Assembly (NCBI GenBank): GCA_007132905.1
Contig: SLNR01000141.1
Location: 1 to 49,791, forward strand
Direction: 5' to 3'
Length of the DNA stretch: 49,791 nt
From: Candidatus Sumerlaeota bacterium
GTDB taxonomy: Bacteria > Bacillota > SLNR01
The first letter of the stretch is position 1, and every line of letters begins with the position of its first letter. Positions 17,209-26,056 of this stretch are shown in pieces. The notes beneath the pieces were generated by a model that saw nothing but the letters and a program-made list of their open reading frames with translations, did no database searches and was not told where the DNA came from. Made by a program: the position numbers and the translations under genes.

Positions 17209-17961
17209 TCAGAGACTTTTTACGGCTTGATAGACAGCAGCAGGGGAATCAGTCGTCCAAGGACTTCTATCAAAGTCACCATGCAGTTGGATCTCTGAAA
17301 AGCCGGCCTCTTTAAGCCAGGTGGTCATGGTGTCGGAATCGATGGGTATGAGTTTGGTGCGGTCTATATATTTTTTTGGTTTACGGTTGTTTTGAGGGTC
17401 AAAAAGGCTTAGATGCGTTGTAAAAAGGATAAGTCCGTTATCGGTCGGCGCGTATTTTCTTTCCAGGCGCAGCGGAGGATCTTCTCTTTCGATTACCGGA
17501 AAAAGAAGGGTTCCCTCCGTTAAATACCGGTCAAAGTTCACCAGTTGAATCACGATAAAGCCGCCGGGAAGCAAGATCTCGTTCATTTCGTGAAGTGTTT
17601 TCTGCACATCTTCAGCTGAAGTCAAAGCAGCCAGGGAATTGCCGATGCAAAAGACAGAGCCGGTGGGGGAAAAGTGCCTATTTAAGTTTCTCATGTCGCC
17701 CGCAACAAAAGAGGCATTGCTAATATTGTTTTGCTGTTGTTTCTTTCTGGCTTCTGCGATCATGCGCCGGTCTATATCGATTCCGGCCGCGTACAAACCC
17801 CAGGATGCAAACGCAAGCGTATACTGGCCTGTGCCGCAAGCGACGTCAAGCGTCGACTGTGTCCCTCGTTTTTCGACCTCAGTTTTAAAGAACTGAAGCG
17901 CCTTTTGATTGAGGGGAAATAAGTCATCATAATAGGGAGCAAGGCGGGAAAACATGGTCAT
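17209..17961 (-). CDS. Class I SAM-dependent methyltransferase
   Basis: This is a 250-residue soluble methyltransferase of the Methyltransf_25/YodH-like kind. Motif I is TLDVACGTGQYT near 39-50, the acidic residue ending beta 2 is in AAGIDIDRRMIAEAR, and motif II/III regions are SFVAGDMRNL and LLPGGFIVIQLVNFD. The substrate cannot be told. An in-frame TTG lies just upstream, but GGAGGG six nt before the ATG at 17961 fixes the start. It lies 21 nt after mgtE on the same strand and may share its transcript. Confidence 0.85.
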   Translation of the reverse strand: MTMFSRLAPYYDDLFPLNQKALQFFKTEVEKRGTQSTLDVACGTGQYTLAFASWGLYAAGIDIDRRMIAEARKKQQQNNISNASFVAGDMRNLNRHFSPTGSVFCIGNSLAALTSAEDVQKTLHEMNEILLPGGFIVIQLVNFDRYLTEGTLLFPVIEREDPPLRLERKYAPTDNGLILFTTHLSLFDPQNNRKPKKYIDRTKLIPIDSDTMTTWLKEAGFSEIQLHGDFDRSPWTTDSPAAVYQAVKSL

Positions 17962-17982
17962 GATCAACCCTCCTGTTATTGC

Positions 17983-19326
17983 TTATCCATTAAAACCCAA
18001 AAGAAAACTGGCGAAATTGAAATAGATGATGAGGGAAAGAGCATCCACAATAGTGGTAATCAAAGGACTGGCCATAATCGCCGGGTCTACATCCACCTTT
18101 TTGGCCACAATGGGTAAAATGCCGCCTATGATCTTGGCCATCATCACAGTAGCCAGCAGGGTCACACTGACGATAAAGGCAATATCGGTGGGGTACCCCT
18201 CCAAATAGGCAATTCGTAAGAAGTTAAGCACAGCTAATCCGATTCCCACCATTAAGCTGACCATCAATTCTTTGCGAATCACCCGAAAAACATCTTTCAT
18301 CTGTATCTCGCCTAAAGCCATTCCCCGGATAATGAGAGTAGAAGATTGGGCTCCGGCATTTCCGCCAGTGTCCATCAGCATGGGAATGAAAGCGGCGAGC
18401 AAGACAATGGTCTGCAGAATATCTTCAAAATGACGGATGATATTGCCGGTGAACGTGGCCGAAATCATCAGCACTAACAGCCAGGTTATTCTTTGTCTGG
18501 CCAGAATGGGAACGCTGGCTGTTAGATATTCCGCGGTTGGTTTTTGCAGAGCACCCATTTTATGAAAGTCTTCAGTGTTTTCTTCTTCAATGACATCGAC
18601 TATGTCGTCGATGGTAATGATGCCGACCAAGCGGGTTTCTTTATCGGTGACCGGCAGGGCCAAAAAGTCGTACTTCTTAAATACTGTCGCAATGTCTTCT
18701 TGGTCCTCGTGAGTAGACACCGAAATGTATTCTCTGGTCATGATGTTTTCAATCGTTTCTTCGTCATCGGCCACCAAAAGCTCTCTAAGAGATAAGATTC
18801 CTTCTAGCTTTCGATTGGCATCAACGACATAAAGAGTGTAGATCGTCTCTTTGCTGAGACAGGTTTTGCGGATGTAATTGAGGGCTTCTTCGACAGTCAT
18901 TTTTTTCTTCAGATCCACATACTCAATGGTCATCAAGCTGCCGGCAGAGTAGTCCGGATAGGCCAAAAACTGATTGATCACGTGTCTTTCCCGGTCCGGT
19001 GTGTTACTTAGAATCCGTTTGACGATATGGGCAGGCACTTCTTCTAGAAGGTCAATTTTATCATCTAGATAAAGATCTTCCATGAGTTGTTCTAGTTCTT
19101 TTTCATTAATCTGCCCGCTCAATTCGCTTTGGATTTTCGACGGTAAAAAAGAGAAAACCTCCACGGCGGTATCTTTGGGCAGTAAGCGAAAGAAGAGCAG
19201 GGTATCTTTGGGTGACAGCTCTTCCATGAGTTCTGCTATGTCGGCGGGGACATATTGTTCCGACTTTTTTTTGAATGTGCGGTAATCTTTTTTGTAAAAC
19301 AGCTCGAGTAAAGGATGTTGCTCCAC
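17983..19326 (-). CDS. mgtE: Magnesium transporter MgtE
   Basis: MgtE is a magnesium channel gated by cytosolic magnesium. The 447 residues show the N-domain with helical repeats (1-130), two CBS domains (about 135-255, with TREYISVSTHEDQEDIATVF and VGIITIDDIVDVIEEE), and a C-terminal membrane part with about five helices from 285, including the pore-region motif DTGGNAGAQSSTLIIRG. The start is GTG at 19326, 9 nt after GGAGG. An ATG nearer the ribosome site is out of frame and opens a 31-codon frame. A leader of about 280 nt precedes it. Confidence 0.95.
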   Translation of the reverse strand: MEQHPLLELFYKKDYRTFKKKSEQYVPADIAELMEELSPKDTLLFFRLLPKDTAVEVFSFLPSKIQSELSGQINEKELEQLMEDLYLDDKIDLLEEVPAHIVKRILSNTPDRERHVINQFLAYPDYSAGSLMTIEYVDLKKKMTVEEALNYIRKTCLSKETIYTLYVVDANRKLEGILSLRELLVADDEETIENIMTREYISVSTHEDQEDIATVFKKYDFLALPVTDKETRLVGIITIDDIVDVIEEENTEDFHKMGALQKPTAEYLTASVPILARQRITWLLVLMISATFTGNIIRHFEDILQTIVLLAAFIPMLMDTGGNAGAQSSTLIIRGMALGEIQMKDVFRVIRKELMVSLMVGIGLAVLNFLRIAYLEGYPTDIAFIVSVTLLATVMMAKIIGGILPIVAKKVDVDPAIMASPLITTIVDALSLIIYFNFASFLLGFNG

Positions 19327-19612
19327 TGCATGTCGCCTCCTTCAGCTGCCAATCACCTGAGGAATCGAAAGATTCTGTGATGAAAGGATTTGATAGTATT
19401 GTAAATACATAATGGAACCGGACTTTGATCTATGTCCATTTCATCACTCCCTTCCCGACATGCAGGGCATATAAGCTGAAAAATCATAAGAACAGGTGGT
19501 GGTTAGTTGAAAAATGCAAGGTGATGCCAATCGATATATTTGGTGACAGATCTTTGCTAAAAGGAAAAAGAAAAAGACGCCAAATATGCTAGTCTTGTGA
19601 ATTTCTTTCTTA
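19327..19612 (-). promoter_or_regulatory. Long 5' leader of mgtE
   Basis: From the predicted promoter to the GTG start there are about 280 nt. In the mRNA sense, AAGAC (19596-19592) and GTCTT (19578-19574) form a short stem followed by a T-rich run (a weak terminator), while ATATTTGG within its loop (19587-19580) pairs perfectly with CCAAATAT downstream (19543-19536), so the two folds exclude each other. I could not match the M-box (ykoK) consensus. It also holds a 28-codon ORF with its own ribosome site. Magnesium-responsive control is inferred from the context only. Confidence 0.45.
19353..19439 (-). CDS. Possible 28-aa leader peptide upstream of mgtE
   Basis: An ATG at 19439 lies behind AAGGGAG at a suitable distance and opens 28 codons ending 26 nt before the mgtE start. 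The peptide starts MDIDQSPVPLCIYNTIKSF and ends with a basic HHRIFRFLR. Its last codons overlap a GAATC/GATTC hairpin. I do not recognise it. Proline codons near the start and a basic tail would suit a leader peptide that senses translation, but coding is unproven. Confidence 0.35.
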   Translation of the reverse strand: MDIDQSPVPLCIYNTIKSFHHRIFRFLR

Positions 19613-19641
19613 AGTATAATATAGTTTTATGGGCTTGGCAA
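19613..19641 (-). promoter_or_regulatory. Promoter of mgtE
   Basis: On the minus strand TTGCCA (19641-19636) and TATACT (19618-19613) are 17 nt apart. These are the same two hexamers and spacing as the rimP promoter. The -35 overlaps that of the divergent dut promoter. Confidence 0.7.
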
Positions 19642-19664
19642 GAATCGGCGAGTAATGATATAGT
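19635..19664 (+). promoter_or_regulatory. Promoter of dut
   Basis: TTGGCA at 19635-19640 and TATAGT at 19659-19664 are 18 nt apart, with TGA making an extended -10. The -35 overlaps the divergent mgtE -35 within CTTGGCAAG. Between the promoter and dut, CCTGTC (19695-19700) and GACAGG (19716-19721) form a 6-bp hairpin. Confidence 0.55.
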
Positions 19665-19752
19665 GTTTTTATAGGTCTTTTTTCACATTCACAACCTGTC
19701 ATCAATGAGGCTTAAGACAGGAGACAAAATAGCGCGGTGGAGGTAGAGGTCA

Positions 19753-20238
19753 TTGGATGAGCGAGTTGTTCGCATAAAAAAAATGTCAGATCAGCTAAAG
19801 GGATTGCCCAAGTATGCAACTTCGGGGTCGGCTGGCATCGATTTGCAGGCCTGCCTTTTTGAACCTCAAGTCATACTTCCCGGTAAGACTGCGAAAATTC
19901 CCACGGGGATTGCTGTTCAGATGCCGAAGAAAGATATGGTCGGATTTGTTTTTGCTCGAAGCGGGCTTGCTTTTCGGCAGGGAATTTCCTTGGCAAACGG
20001 CGTAGGAGTGATTGACAGCGACTACACCGGCGAGATTGGTTGTCTGCTGCACAACCACAGTGAATACCCCTTCACCATTGAACCCGGAGATCGAGTGGCG
20101 CAGCTGGTGTTTTGCTCCATTCATAAAGTTCGTTTTGAAGTATGCGAGGAACTGGCTGATACCGACAGAGGGTCGGGGGGTTTTGGATCAACCGGGCTTT
20201 CAGACCATCCAGGAAAGAACGGAACAAACAACGGATAG
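19753..20238 (+). CDS. dut: dUTP diphosphatase
   Basis: This homotrimeric dUTPase hydrolyses dUTP to dUMP, keeping uracil out of DNA and feeding thymidylate synthesis. Motifs 1-5 are visible: SAGIDLQAC, ARSGLAFRQG, GVGVIDSDYTGEIG, GDRVAQLVF and the P-loop-like RGSGGFGSTG at the end. The start is TTG at 19753, 9 nt after GGAGG; the ATG at 19757 is out of frame, and the in-frame ATG at 19783 would remove the first beta strand (VVRIKKM). The 161 residues fit the family with a short tail. A uracil-DNA glycosylase lies two genes downstream. Confidence 0.95.
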   Translation: MDERVVRIKKMSDQLKGLPKYATSGSAGIDLQACLFEPQVILPGKTAKIPTGIAVQMPKKDMVGFVFARSGLAFRQGISLANGVGVIDSDYTGEIGCLLHNHSEYPFTIEPGDRVAQLVFCSIHKVRFEVCEELADTDRGSGGFGSTGLSDHPGKNGTNNG

Positions 20239-20286
20239 AAATAAAGGGCTCTTGCAGACAATTAGCAAGCACAGAGGAGGATGAGT

Positions 20287-21300
20287 ATGAAAGGATTACA
20301 TGTGGCAGTGGTGGGGGCTAGCGGAGCCGTGGGGCGTGCTATGCTTAAGGTTATGGAGGAAAAAGATTTCCCGGTGGCCAAGATCACTTTGCTGGCTTCA
20401 AAAAGGTCAGCAGGTTCTGTATTATATTACAAAGGAGAAAAGCAGGTTGTGTCAGAACTTAAAGAAGAGAGCTTTCAAGGAGTCGACCTGGCGTTATTTA
20501 GTGCGGGTAGTTCTGTCAGCCAAACATTCGCCCAAAGCGCGGTCGATCAAGGGGCGGTTGTCATTGATAATTCAAGTGCTTTTCGCATGAACCAAGATGT
20601 GCCGCTGATCGTACCGGAAGTGAACCCGGATGCTGTTACAGACCATCACAGGCTTATTGCCAATCCAAACTGCTCTACGATCCAAATGGTGGTGGCCTTA
20701 AAGCCGATCTATGATGCGGTGGGGATCGAGCAGGTGGTGGTATCGACTTATCAATCCGTGTCGGGCGCAGGGAACAAAGCTGTAGAGGAGCTAAAAGAAC
20801 AGACACAGGCTTTGTTAGACGGCAGCTCTAACGAACCTGTGAATTTCCCCCATCCTATTGCGTTTAATATTATTCCCCACATTGACGCCTTTTTGGAAAA
20901 CGGGTACACCAAAGAAGAAATGAAAATGGTGGATGAAACGAAAAAAATATTTGCTGATCAGGATATCCGTGTGTCCCCCACGGCCGCAAGGGTTCCGGTT
21001 ATGATAGGGCACTCAGAATCCATTTACATTAAAACAAAAGCTCCCATAGAGGTAAAAGAGGCGGTGAAGATCTGGGATAGCGCCCCCGGAGTGGCGGTCA
21101 TTGATGATGCAAAGCAAAATCAATATCCCCTGCCCATTGAAGCTGCCGGTCGGGACGAAGTGTTGATTGGACGCATCCGCAAAGATTTGCATGAGGAAAA
21201 AGCGCTCAACTTCTGGGTTGTTGCGGATAATTTGCGAAAAGGAGCCGCCACCAACGCTGTACAGATTGCCGAACTGATAATAAAGAAAGAGCGGGTTTAA
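20287..21300 (+). CDS. asd: Aspartate-semialdehyde dehydrogenase
   Basis: Asd reduces aspartyl phosphate to aspartate semialdehyde, the branch point to lysine/diaminopimelate, threonine and methionine. The 337 residues have the NADP-binding GASGAVGRAML at the N-terminus, the catalytic Cys in NPNCSTIQ near 130, and RVPVMIGHSESIYI near 235. AGAGGAGG at 20273-20280 abuts an ATG at 20281, so the in-frame ATG at 20287 is preferred. No dapA or dapG follows; the gene stands apart from a lysine operon. Confidence 0.95.
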   Translation: MKGLHVAVVGASGAVGRAMLKVMEEKDFPVAKITLLASKRSAGSVLYYKGEKQVVSELKEESFQGVDLALFSAGSSVSQTFAQSAVDQGAVVIDNSSAFRMNQDVPLIVPEVNPDAVTDHHRLIANPNCSTIQMVVALKPIYDAVGIEQVVVSTYQSVSGAGNKAVEELKEQTQALLDGSSNEPVNFPHPIAFNIIPHIDAFLENGYTKEEMKMVDETKKIFADQDIRVSPTAARVPVMIGHSESIYIKTKAPIEVKEAVKIWDSAPGVAVIDDAKQNQYPLPIEAAGRDEVLIGRIRKDLHEEKALNFWVVADNLRKGAATNAVQIAELIIKKERV

Positions 21301-21321
21301 ATCGGGAGGGAATGATCGATC

Positions 21322-21873
21322 GTGTCGATAGAAGAGATAGCAGCAGAAATCAAAGACTGTAAACGCTGCTCTCTATGGGAAACAAGAAACCGTGCCGTCC
21401 CTGGCCGAGGGGATGTTCACGCAGAGATCATGATGATCGGAGAAGCGCCCGGTAAAAAAGAAGACGAACTTGGAATGCCGTTTACCGGAGCCGCCGGGCG
21501 AATACTTGATGAAATGCTGGCCCAGGCCGATTTAAAGCGCGATGAGATATTTATCACCAGTGTTATCAAATGCAGACCCCCTAAAAACAGAAATCCTAAA
21601 GCCGAAGAGCTTTTGGCCTGCGGGACTCATCTGAAAAAGCAGGTTTCATCGATAAAACCCAAAATTATCTGTATTTTAGGAAATGTGGCGTTGCATATGC
21701 TTATTGAACCGAATCTGCCCATCGGTTCGGTCCGCGGTCGGATTTTAAAAAAGGAACACCAGCGGTATTATCCTGTTTATCATCCGGCGGCTGTACTGTA
21801 CAATCGAAACTTAGAAGAAGTTTTGAGAAAGGATTTTGAAGCCCTGCCAAAACTTGTCAATGGCATAAGGTAG
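21322..21873 (+). CDS. Uracil-DNA glycosylase, family 4 (Fe-S type)
   Basis: This enzyme removes uracil from DNA. The four iron-sulfur cysteines of family 4 are visible: CKRC near 12-15, VIKCRPP near 85, and LLACGTH near 101. Active-site motifs are GEAPGKKEDELGMPFTGAAG near 41 and YHPAAVLYNRN near 153. The start is GTG at 21322 with GGGAGGG 11 nt upstream; an ATG at 21312, nearer that site, is out of frame and stops after 16 codons. Its place near dut fits a shared role in keeping uracil out of DNA. Confidence 0.92.
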   Translation: MSIEEIAAEIKDCKRCSLWETRNRAVPGRGDVHAEIMMIGEAPGKKEDELGMPFTGAAGRILDEMLAQADLKRDEIFITSVIKCRPPKNRNPKAEELLACGTHLKKQVSSIKPKIICILGNVALHMLIEPNLPIGSVRGRILKKEHQRYYPVYHPAAVLYNRNLEEVLRKDFEALPKLVNGIR

Positions 21874-21888
21874 TCTTGTTTTTGTTGC

Positions 21889-21917
21889 TTGTTCAGGACA
21901 TGAGGGTTGTGTATAAT
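21889..21917 (+). promoter_or_regulatory. Promoter of the RNase J gene
   Basis: TTGTTC at 21889-21894 and a consensus TATAAT at 21912-21917 are 17 nt apart, between the glycosylase stop and the RNase J start. It lies inside the upstream extension of the RNase J reading frame, which therefore cannot be the coding start for this transcript. Confidence 0.55.
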
Positions 21918-21977
21918 GAGGTTAGAATGAAGAGTAAGGAAGAAGAATATGGTATTGATTACGGGAGAGTGGTTATA

Positions 21978-23648
21978 TTGACAGAGAAACAGACATTAAG
22001 AATCATCCCTTTAGGGGGAGTAGCGGAAGCTGGGAAAAATATGACGGCTCTGGTTATGGGAGAGGACATATTAATTATTGATGTGGGTCTTGCTTTTCCC
22101 GATGAAGAATTGTTGGGAATCGATGCTGTAATTCCCGATTTCAGTTATCTTGTGGAACACAAAGACAAGATCAAGGGGATTATTTTAACGCATGGTCACG
22201 AGGATCATATAGGCGGCGTGCCTTATTTGCTGGAAGAATTCAAAGCTCCCATCTACGGGACCAAACTTACGCTGGGTCTTTTAGCCTCGAAGCTTCAAGA
22301 ACATAAGATGGACTCATCCGAATTGGACCTGCATGAAGTAAAGCCTAGAGGTGAAGTCGATATTGGTATTTTTCAAGTGGAGTTTATTCGTGTCAACCAC
22401 AGCATTGCCGATGGGGTGGGACTGGCGATCAAGACTCCGTTGGGCATGGTTGTCCACAGCGGGGATTTCAAATTCGATCATACTCCGGTGGATCGGGAAG
22501 TGATCGACCTTCATAGGTTTTCTGAGTTGGGAGAAAAAGGCGTGCTCGTCTTTTTGTCCGACTCCACCAATGCTGACCGGCCTGGATACACCGAATCGGA
22601 GCAAGTGGTGGGAGAAAATCTGCAGGAAATTTTCCGAGAAGTAAAGGGAAGGATTATTTTAACCACCTTTGCTTCCAATGTGCATCGAATTCAACAGGCT
22701 TTGGAAGCGGCGGCTTTAAGTGGTCGCAAAGCCGTGGTGGTAGGACGCAGTATGATACATTCGATGCAAATAGCCATTGATTTAGGTTATCTTAAGGTAC
22801 CCGACGATCTTTTGATGGTAGAAGAAGTAAAAGATGAAATCGAAAGCGAGCATTGTATGGTTTTGACTACCGGCGTACAGGGAGAACCCATATCCGCTCT
22901 GACAAAAATTGCTTTTAACGAGCATGAAAGCATTCGCATCCGAGAGAAAGATACCGTGGTTTTGGCGGCAACTCCGATCCCGGGGAATGAAAAACTTGTT
23001 ACCCAAACGGTCGACGGTCTGCAAAAGCAGGGAGCCAAAGTCATTTATGAGGCTGATTCAGGTGTGCATGTGTCGGGACATGCAAGTAAAGAGGAATTAA
23101 AGACCATGTTAAACCTGGTGAAACCCCGCTATTTGATCCCCATACACGGCGAATACCGTAAGCTTGTTCACTTAGCCGATTTGGCGCAAGGACTCGGTAT
23201 TCCAAGAGAGCGCATTTTTATTACAGAGCCCGGAGATGTACTGGAATTTACATCCGAAGGGGCCACCGCATCAGGGAAAATAGCAGCCGGAAAAGTTTTG
23301 GTGGACGGTCTCGGGGTTGGTGATGTGGGCAATGTTGTTCTTCGCGACCGCAGGCAGTTATCACAGGACGGCATTTTGATTGTTACCTTGACGTTGGATA
23401 AAAAAGGGAATATTAAAACAGGTCCGGAGATGATGTCCCGCGGGTTTGTCTATGTGCGGGAGTCAGAGGAGTTGATCGAAGAAGCCAAAGAAAAAGTCAG
23501 CCGGGCTTTAGAAAAACACGAAGGGAAAACGACCGATTGGAGTACATTGAAAACAACGGTCCGGGATGTGTTAGGGAAATTTCTGTATGAAAAAACCCGC
23601 CGCCGGCCCATGATTTTGCCCGTTATTATGGAGATGGAAAAGAAATGA
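21978..23648 (+). CDS. rnj: Ribonuclease J
   Basis: RNase J is a metallo-beta-lactamase/beta-CASP nuclease with 5'-3' exo- and endonuclease activity, central to RNA decay in Firmicutes. The metal motif THGHEDHIGG lies near 72, HSGDFKFDHTP near 158, and the beta-CASP histidine motif PIHGEYRKL near 390; the C-terminal domain follows. The frame is open from 21876, but a GGGAGAG eight nt before a TTG at 21978, a promoter inside the extension, and the family N-terminus LRIIPLGGVAEAGKNM all favour the TTG. This gives 556 residues, about the size of B. subtilis RNase J1. Confidence 0.92.
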   Translation: MTEKQTLRIIPLGGVAEAGKNMTALVMGEDILIIDVGLAFPDEELLGIDAVIPDFSYLVEHKDKIKGIILTHGHEDHIGGVPYLLEEFKAPIYGTKLTLGLLASKLQEHKMDSSELDLHEVKPRGEVDIGIFQVEFIRVNHSIADGVGLAIKTPLGMVVHSGDFKFDHTPVDREVIDLHRFSELGEKGVLVFLSDSTNADRPGYTESEQVVGENLQEIFREVKGRIILTTFASNVHRIQQALEAAALSGRKAVVVGRSMIHSMQIAIDLGYLKVPDDLLMVEEVKDEIESEHCMVLTTGVQGEPISALTKIAFNEHESIRIREKDTVVLAATPIPGNEKLVTQTVDGLQKQGAKVIYEADSGVHVSGHASKEELKTMLNLVKPRYLIPIHGEYRKLVHLADLAQGLGIPRERIFITEPGDVLEFTSEGATASGKIAAGKVLVDGLGVGDVGNVVLRDRRQLSQDGILIVTLTLDKKGNIKTGPEMMSRGFVYVRESEELIEEAKEKVSRALEKHEGKTTDWSTLKTTVRDVLGKFLYEKTRRRPMILPVIMEMEKK

Positions 23649-23670
23649 CCGCTGCGGCGGTTTTTCTTTT
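23648..23670 (+). terminator. Intrinsic terminator after RNase J
   Basis: ACCGC and GCGGT pair around a TGCG loop, followed by TTTTCTTTT. It begins on the last base of the stop codon. Confidence 0.7.
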
Positions 23671-23746
23671 CAATGCATACTTGAGTGTGCAACCGAACAG
23701 GATTTGACTTAAAAATGCAGAATTGACAGGCAGCAGAGGTGATAAA

Positions 23747-26056
23747 ATGGCTACGAGTGACAGACAAATTAAGAAAGGGACGCGCATGGAAATTGGCGGC
23801 ATTGGTGTGATTGTTTTGGCGCTGCTTTGTGCTGTGGCTCTTTGGCGGGAACCGGAAGGATTGTTTGGAGAAACACTGCTTCGGGTCATTTATGTTCTTT
23901 TTGGTTCGGCAGCTGTCATCTTTCCGGTTGTTTTAGCTGTTTGTGGAGTAGCCATGATGTTTCGCCATGACCGGCGCTTGAAAGAATCAAAATTGGTGGG
24001 TTACATTCTACTAGGCTTGTCGCTGTTATCTTATCTTCATTTGCCGGTAGCGTCGGGAGACGAATTGGTGTCAGGTTTGTACGGTATGGGCGGCGGTGTG
24101 GTCGGAGGCGCTCTTGTTTGGGCGGCAAGAACTCTTTTCGGGGCGCTGGGTCTGCGCATTCTTTTAAGTGCGGCTGCTTTAACCGGATTCTTGCTGGTAA
24201 CAGAGGTTTCTTTGGCCAAAGGATTTTTGTCTTTTAAGAAAAAAGCAAGCCAGAAATTAAAGAAAGGCAAAGAAAAAGTGTTGTCTTTTATCTACAGCGG
24301 CCAAGAAGCAAAGAAATCAGATCGTTCACAGGGACAAAAAACTGCCCGGCAAAAGAACAACGAAAAAAGCCTAGACGGCAAACCATACCCTCAGGAGGGA
24401 GACTCTGCCGAATCGAAACCAAATGGACAAAAGTCGATCCTTGAGTCGATAAGCCCTGATCCATCCAAAAAACAAACCTTAAAGCAAGAATCTATAAAGT
24501 CAGAACAGAAAACCAAAAAAGAGAGCGGCCAGCCGGCCGAGGAGCAAGAACCGCAAAGTTACTCGCCGGAAAACAGCGGGGACAAAAAGCCTATAAAGTA
24601 CCGGCTGCCTAGTTTGTCCTTGCTGCAGCGGACCTCCTCTTCAAAAAGTCAGGGAAAAAAAAGAAGGCCGAAGGACCAAAGCCGTTTGCTGGAAGACACA
24701 TTGGACAGTTTCGGTGTTCAAGCCGAGGTCATCGATGTGAGCCACGGACCCGTGGTCACAAGATACGAGCTGCATCCGGCTGCCGGAGTGAAAGTAAGCA
24801 GGGTGTTGAATCTAGCGGATGACCTAGCCTTGAGCCTGGCCGCAACAGATGTTCGCATCGAGGCGCCCATTCCCGGCAAAGCGGCCATTGGCATTGAGGT
24901 TCCCAATGAAGAAATCAATATGGTTTCTCTGCGGGAAGTATTAGAAACCCTTCCTTTTCAAGAAACAGACTCAAAACTTGCGGTCGGATTAGGCAAGGAC
25001 ATTGCCGGCTCTCCGGTGGTGACTGATTTAGGGAAGATGGTGCATTTGCTTGTTGCCGGTGCCACCGGCTCAGGTAAAAGTGTATGCATGAACACGATCA
25101 TCGGCAGCCTTCTTTTCAAAGCCAAACCGGACGAAGTAAAACTTTTGATGATCGACCCCAAAGTAGTGGAACTGAGCAATTACAACGGCATCCCCCATTT
25201 GGCCGCTCCCGTGGTCACCGACCCTAAAAAAGCGGCGGGTGTTTTGAAATGGGTTGTGCAGGAAATGGAGAACCGGTATTCGCTTTTTGCCAAAACCGGG
25301 GTAAGAGAGATAAGCAAATACAACGATATGATCAAAGAAAAGAATCAGGAAAAGGACAGCGAAGAGGAAAAAGAGGCCATTCTTCCCTTCATGGTGGTGA
25401 TCATCGACGAATTGGCGGATTTGATGATGGTGGCTGCTGTGGAAGTGGAAGATGCCATTTGCCGATTGGCCCAAATGGCTCGGGCGGCCGGCATCCATTT
25501 GGTAGTAGCCACGCAGCGGCCGTCGGTGGATGTGGTGACCGGCCTTATAAAAGCGAACATTCCTTCCCGGCTTTCTTTTTCGGTATCCTCCCAGGTTGAT
25601 TCCCGCACCATTTTGGACATGAGTGGCGCAGAAAAACTGCTGGGCAGAGGCGACATGCTTTTCCTTCCTTCCGGAGCGTCGAAACCACTGAGGATCCAGG
25701 GAGCGTACATCGGGGAAAAAGAAATCGACAAGGTGGTTTCTTTTTGGAAAGAGCAGGATACGCCTGATTATAATCCGGATATCATCAACACGGATGAAGC
25801 GATGGCATCCGCTGCCCAACACCACGAAGACACATTATTTCCCAAAGCGGTTGACTTGATTTTAAATGCCGACCAAGCTTCGATTTCTCTTCTGCAGAGA
25901 AGGCTGCATATCGGCTACACGAGAGCCGCCCGTCTCATTGATATGATGGAAGACAGAGGCATTGTCGGCAAACACGAAGGGAGTAAACCCCGGGAGATTT
26001 TAATCACCCCCGAGCAGTGGGAGGCGCAAGCCAGCGAGGAAGGGGGAGGAGAGTAG
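23747..26056 (+). CDS. DNA translocase FtsK/SpoIIIE
   Basis: This septal DNA pump moves chromosome ends through the division or sporulation septum. The 769 residues have about four membrane helices in the first 155, a charged low-complexity linker (about 175-300, rich in Lys, Ser, Gln), and a motor domain with Walker A GATGSGKS near 437 and Walker B-like [14 protein letters not shown] near 550, then [20 protein letters not shown]. The C-terminal gamma winged helix ([21 protein letters not shown]) reads chromosomal polarity sites. The start at 23747 follows AGAGGTGA. The stop touches the pxpA ATG, so pxpA may be read on the same message. Confidence 0.95.
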   Translation: MATSDRQIKKGTRMEIGGIGVIVLALLCAVALWREPEGLFGETLLRVIYVLFGSAAVIFPVVLAVCGVAMMFRHDRRLKESKLVGYILLGLSLLSYLHLPVASGDELVSGLYGMGGGVVGGALVWAARTLFGALGLRILLSAAALTGFLLVTEVSLAKGFLSFKKKASQKLKKGKEKVLSFIYSGQEAKKSDRSQGQKTARQKNNEKSLDGKPYPQEGDSAESKPNGQKSILESISPDPSKKQTLKQESIKSEQKTKKESGQPAEEQEPQSYSPENSGDKKPIKYRLPSLSLLQRTSSSKSQGKKRRPKDQSRLLEDTLDSFGVQAEVIDVSHGPVVTRYELHPAAGVKVSRVLNLADDLALSLAATDVRIEAPIPGKAAIGIEVPNEEINMVSLREVLETLPFQETDSKLAVGLGKDIAGSPVVTDLGKMVHLLVAGATGSGKSVCMNTIIGSLLFKAKPDEVKLLMIDPKVVELSNYNGIPHLAAPVVTDPKKAAGVLKWVVQEMENRYSLFAKTGVREISKYNDMIKEKNQEKDSEEEKEAILPFMVVIIDELADLMMVAAVEVEDAICRLAQMARAAGIHLVVATQRPSVDVVTGLIKANIPSRLSFSVSSQVDSRTILDMSGAEKLLGRGDMLFLPSGASKPLRIQGAYIGEKEIDKVVSFWKEQDTPDYNPDIINTDEAMASAAQHHEDTLFPKAVDLILNADQASISLLQRRLHIGYTRAARLIDMMEDRGIVGKHEGSKPREILITPEQWEAQASEEGGGE

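Noticed and set aside
19327-19612. M-box (ykoK) magnesium riboswitch before mgtE
   Set aside because: I looked for the conserved GTTAGGTGAGGCTCC and CGCTGCTGCC blocks on the minus strand and did not find them. A covariance search would be decisive.
21876-21977. N-terminal extension of RNase J back to 21876
   Set aside because: It covers a probable promoter and lacks a ribosome site; the TTG at 21978 gives the family length and N-terminus.
25070-25825. 251-codon open frame on the minus strand
   Set aside because: It is the shadow of the FtsK motor domain, with a His/Phe/Arg-rich composition unlike real proteins here.
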